From NCBI RefSeq assembly GCF_018128025.1, contig NZ_JAGSCS010000003.1:124001-188000 (forward strand): a stretch of DNA of 64,000 bases, in the 5' to 3' direction. This document shows, in pieces, positions 60,920-64,000 of this stretch (its first letter is position 1; each line of letters starts with the position of its first letter). The notes beneath the pieces are model-generated. The model had not been told where the DNA came from, searched no databases, and worked only from the letters and a program-made list of their open reading frames with translations. The position numbers and the translations under genes are program-made. The stretch is from Proteiniclasticum sediminis. GTDB taxonomy: Bacteria; Bacillota; Clostridia; Clostridiales; Clostridiaceae.

Positions 60920-63900
60920 TTGGAGCTTAAGGATTTGTTCAGCCAAGAATCCTCGCTGACAGAATTTACCATCACCCAAGTGCCCAAGGTGGAGTTTCTG
61001 AAAAAGACCCAGAATTTCCGCGTCTATCTGACGTCACCGCGAATTCTGGATCCTAAAGTCAAAGAACCCCTGGCAAAATTTCTGGGAAAACTCACGGGGA
61101 CGGAGCGGGATGTGCAGGTGATCAACCTGATTCATCCCTTCCACCGGGATCTGCTTCCGGAGATTCTCCAGGGGATGTTTCTGACGGACCCGCTGAAATA
61201 CAGTTTTCTCAAGGATGCCCGGATGAGCGTCCAGGACGGGAGACTGATTCTCACCCATTTCAGCCCGGTGCTCATCAAGAATTTCCGGGATGCGGAAACG
61301 GTGAAATGGATCCAGAGCATCTTTTCGGAATACTACGGCCAGGAGCTCCAGGTTACGGTGGAGTTCAGCGAAGCCCTGACCCCGGAAAAGCCGGAAATTG
61401 ATGTACAATCGAAACTGAAGGCGATGCGCGCCGAAGCCGGCATCCCGGGGGAGATTTCGGGAACTTCCGTTCCTGTGGCCGTTCCCCTGAAGAAAACCGC
61501 TGCCCCCGCCGGTGTCAAGACCGCCAAGGTGAAGGACGAGCATGTGCTTCTGGGGAAAACCATCAAAGAAACCAGTCTGCAGATCCGGGATCTGGATGAC
61601 AATGCGGGGAACTGCGTCATCGATGGGGAAGTCTTCAAAATGGACACCCGGGAGCTGAAGACCGGCAAGACCCTCCTGATTCTCTATGTGACGGACAACA
61701 CCAGTTCCATCGCCGTGAAAGCGTTTCTCAAGGAAAATGAAGAGCTTCCCATCCGTGTGGGGGAAGTTTTCCGCTTCAAAGGGAATGTGACCTACGACAT
61801 GTATTCCAAAGAGCTGACCATGATTGTCAAGGACATCATGCGCATGGAGAAGGTAAAGCGCCAGGACAAGGCCGAGCGTAAGCGCATTGAGCTCCATGCC
61901 CACACCAGCATGAGCAGTATGGACGGTCTGGTGTCAGCGAAGAAGCTCATGAAACAGGCCAAGGAGTTTGGACACCCGGCCCTGGCCATCACAGACCATG
62001 GCGTGGTCCAGGCCTTCCCCGAGGCCATGGACAGTGCCAAGGACACCGGAGTGAAAGCCATCTATGGCATGGAAGCCTATATCGTCAATGACGACATCAA
62101 CATCATCGAAAACATCGATGAGTCCCTGACGGATCTGGTGGTCTTTGACATTGAGACCACCGGTTTTTCCGCTGCCCATGACCGGATTATCGAAATCGGG
62201 GCGGTGAAAGTAAGGGATGGAGAAATCATCGAAGAGTTCTCCAGCTTCATCAATCCCCAGGTGCCCATTCCGGCGAAAATCACGGAGCTCACGGGGATCA
62301 CCGATGCCATGGTGAAGGATGCCCCTTTGGTGGAGAAGGTAATTCAGGATTTCTATGCTTTTATTCAAAACTCCACCCTGGTGGCGCACAACGCTTATTT
62401 TGACGTGGGATTTATCCGAAAGAACCTGGCGGATCTAAACATGACCCTCAACCATCCCATCATGGACACGGTACCCATGGCCCGCTTCCTCTACAAGGAG
62501 CTGAAGCGACACCGGCTGGATGTCATTGCCAAACACCTGAACATCGACATGGGCAGTCATCACCGGGCGGTGGACGATGCCGTGACCACGGTGAAAATTC
62601 TCCACAAGTCCATGGAGAAAATGAAGGCCATGGGCATTGAGACTTTCCGGGAATTGAATGAGCGAAGCAAGGCGGAGATGGATCTGACGAAACTCCCCAT
62701 GTTCCACGGGACGATTCTCGTTCAGAATCTCACGGGGCTGAAAAGCCTCTATGAGATGGTGTCCTCTTCCCATCTGGAATCCTTCCACCAAAAGCCTCGC
62801 ATCCGAAAGAGCATGCTGCGGGCGAAGCGGGAAGGGCTCCTTCTGGGCTCCGCATGCATCAGCTCGGAACTGGTGCGGTTTATCCTGGAGGGACGAACCG
62901 AAGAGGAAATTCGGCAAGTGGCTTCCTTCTATGACTATCTGGAGGTCCAGCCCGTGGAGAACAATCTGGATCTTCTGAAGGACGGCCGTATCCGGGACCT
63001 GGAAGGCCTCCGGCAGCTGAACCGCCGGATCGTGGAGCTGGGAGACGAATTGGGAAAACCCGTGGTGGCCACGGGGGATGTGCACTTTCTGAATAAAGAG
63101 GATAAGATCTACCGGCAGATTCTTCTGTCGGCCCAGGGGTACAGCACCCAGAACGGGGAGCTGGATCTCTACTTCAGAACCACGGAGGAAATGCTCCAGG
63201 CCTTCGCCTATCTGGGGAAAGAAAAGGCGGAGGAGCTGGTCATTACCAATACCCATCGCATCGCAGACCTCATCGGTGATTTCCTGCCTATTCCCAATGG
63301 GACCTTCCCCCCGAAAATTGAAGGGGCGGAGGAGGAAATCCGACAGATGACCCTGGACAAAGCCCATGAGCTCTATGGGGAGGTGCTGCCGGACGTGGTG
63401 GACAAGCGGGTCCAGAAGGAACTGAACTCCATCATCTCCAACGGCTATGCCGTGCTCTACCTCATCGCCCACAAGCTGGTGGCGAAATCCTTGTCCGACG
63501 GGTATCTCGTCGGCTCCCGAGGCTCCGTGGGCTCTTCTTTAGTGGCGACCTTCACCGGGATCACCGAGGTCAACGGACTTCCGCCCCATTACCGCTGTCC
63601 CCACTGCCGTCACAGCGAGTTCTTCCTGGACGGCTCCGTGAGCAGCGGAGCGGATCTGCCGGAGAAAAACTGTCCCCAGTGCGGGACGCTCTACATCCAC
63701 GACGGCCATGATATTCCCTTTGAAACCTTTTTGGGCTTTGAAGGGGATAAAGAGCCGGATATTGACTTGAACTTCTCCGGAGAGTATCAGGCGGTGGTCC
63801 ATAAGTACACCGAGGAGCTCTTTGGCGAAGGGTACGTGTTTAAAGCCGGAACCATTGGCACCGTGGCGGATAAAACCGCCTATGCCTATGTCAAGAAATA

Positions 63901-64000
63901 CCTGGAGGACAAGGAGATCAGCCTGCCCACAGCGGAGATTGAGCGCCTGGCAGCAGGTATGGTGGGGGTCAAGCGCACCACCGGACAGCATCCGGGAGGC
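60920..64000 (+). CDS. polC: DNA polymerase III subunit alpha, Gram-positive type PolC, 3' truncated
   Basis: Replicative DNA polymerase with built-in proofreading; 1027 codons are visible and the frame runs off the window (full PolC is about 1430 residues). The start is TTG with AAAGGAGGAGG before it. Order seen: N-terminal domain, OB fold (about 61550-61850), PHP domain starting RIELHAHTSMSSMDGLV, and inside it the 3'-5' exonuclease with VVFDIETTGFS and NAYFDVGFIRKN. The PHP domain then resumes (GSACISSELVRF; VVATGDVHFL). After that come GSRGSVGSSLVATFTGI, a zinc-ribbon CPHC/CPQC, and EPDIDLNFSGEYQ. The palm and C-terminal parts lie outside. Confidence 0.97.
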   Translation, partial: MELKDLFSQESSLTEFTITQVPKVEFLKKTQNFRVYLTSPRILDPKVKEPLAKFLGKLTGTERDVQVINLIHPFHRDLLPEILQGMFLTDPLKYSFLKDARMSVQDGRLILTHFSPVLIKNFRDAETVKWIQSIFSEYYGQELQVTVEFSEALTPEKPEIDVQSKLKAMRAEAGIPGEISGTSVPVAVPLKKTAAPAGVKTAKVKDEHVLLGKTIKETSLQIRDLDDNAGNCVIDGEVFKMDTRELKTGKTLLILYVTDNTSSIAVKAFLKENEELPIRVGEVFRFKGNVTYDMYSKELTMIVKDIMRMEKVKRQDKAERKRIELHAHTSMSSMDGLVSAKKLMKQAKEFGHPALAITDHGVVQAFPEAMDSAKDTGVKAIYGMEAYIVNDDINIIENIDESLTDLVVFDIETTGFSAAHDRIIEIGAVKVRDGEIIEEFSSFINPQVPIPAKITELTGITDAMVKDAPLVEKVIQDFYAFIQNSTLVAHNAYFDVGFIRKNLADLNMTLNHPIMDTVPMARFLYKELKRHRLDVIAKHLNIDMGSHHRAVDDAVTTVKILHKSMEKMKAMGIETFRELNERSKAEMDLTKLPMFHGTILVQNLTGLKSLYEMVSSSHLESFHQKPRIRKSMLRAKREGLLLGSACISSELVRFILEGRTEEEIRQVASFYDYLEVQPVENNLDLLKDGRIRDLEGLRQLNRRIVELGDELGKPVVATGDVHFLNKEDKIYRQILLSAQGYSTQNGELDLYFRTTEEMLQAFAYLGKEKAEELVITNTHRIADLIGDFLPIPNGTFPPKIEGAEEEIRQMTLDKAHELYGEVLPDVVDKRVQKELNSIISNGYAVLYLIAHKLVAKSLSDGYLVGSRGSVGSSLVATFTGITEVNGLPPHYRCPHCRHSEFFLDGSVSSGADLPEKNCPQCGTLYIHDGHDIPFETFLGFEGDKEPDIDLNFSGEYQAVVHKYTEELFGEGYVFKAGTIGTVADKTAYAYVKKYLEDKEISLPTAEIERLAAGMVGVKRTTGQHPGG

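Noticed and set aside
62435..63472. Long minus-strand frame opposite polC
   Set aside because: The plus strand encodes PHP and exonuclease motifs of PolC without a break; the antisense frame shows no domain.

Overview
The window is a stretch of bacterial chromosome that is almost entirely coding and of fairly high GC by eye. The gene content and order (priA-def-fmt-rsmB-rlmN-stp-prkC-rsgA-rpe-thiN; yceD-rpmF-plsX-acpP-rnc-smc-ftsY-ylxM-ffh-rpsP-khpA-rimM-trmD-rplS-rbgA-rnhB-dprA-topA-codY-rpsB-tsf-pyrH-frr-uppS-cdsA-dxr-rseP-ispG-polC) are those of a Gram-positive Firmicute, most likely of class Clostridia. Supporting marks are CodY, PolC, a T-box leader, a PASTA-domain kinase, a Pta-AckA acetate pathway and purine-rich Shine-Dalgarno (SD) sites. 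I cannot name the species from sequence alone.

Layout. 1-959 is the 3' part of coaBC. 1061-5966 is a leftward branched-chain amino acid ABC transporter operon (livJ-livH-livM-livG-livF) behind a consensus promoter and a T-box riboswitch whose specifier reads ATC (Ile). 6176-7825 holds a CHAD-domain protein and a membrane-anchored protein of unknown function. 8006-19811 is a rightward run: replication restart, deformylation and formylation, rRNA modification, Ser/Thr phosphatase and kinase, ribosome assembly GTPase, Rpe and thiamine pyrophosphokinase. rpmB (L28) points left at 19898-20089, divergent from an Asp23/Gls24 gene. fakA, recG, rsmD, coaD and a coiled-coil gene follow to 26261. 26366-29351 is a leftward accessory patch: a coiled-coil protein, a GNAT enzyme, tRNA-Pro(CGG) and tmcAL. 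pta-ackA and an HTH/DUF2087 regulator follow. 32743-64000 is the long rightward housekeeping array, ending inside polC.

How the genes work together. The array joins translation (S16, L19, S2, EF-Ts, Frr, RimM, TrmD, RbgA, L28, L32), protein targeting (FtsY, YlxM, Ffh), chromosome maintenance (Smc, TopA, DprA, RecG, PriA, RnhB, PolC), and envelope and lipid precursor synthesis (PlsX, AcpP, UppS, CdsA, Dxr, IspG, RseP). Branched-chain amino acid status is read twice: by the Ile T-box on the liv operon, and by CodY, whose own upstream region carries a CodY-box-like site.

I found no prophage, insertion sequence, CRISPR array or defence island, and no clear new multi-gene system. The less ordinary material is regulatory: the complex two-promoter codY leader, a palindrome overlapping the end of rnhB that can pair with the dprA SD, terminators nested with the next promoter, palindromes around the DUF2087 gene promoter, tandem repeats between the rpmB and Asp23 promoters, and a 45-residue ribbon-helix-helix gene between cdsA and dxr.
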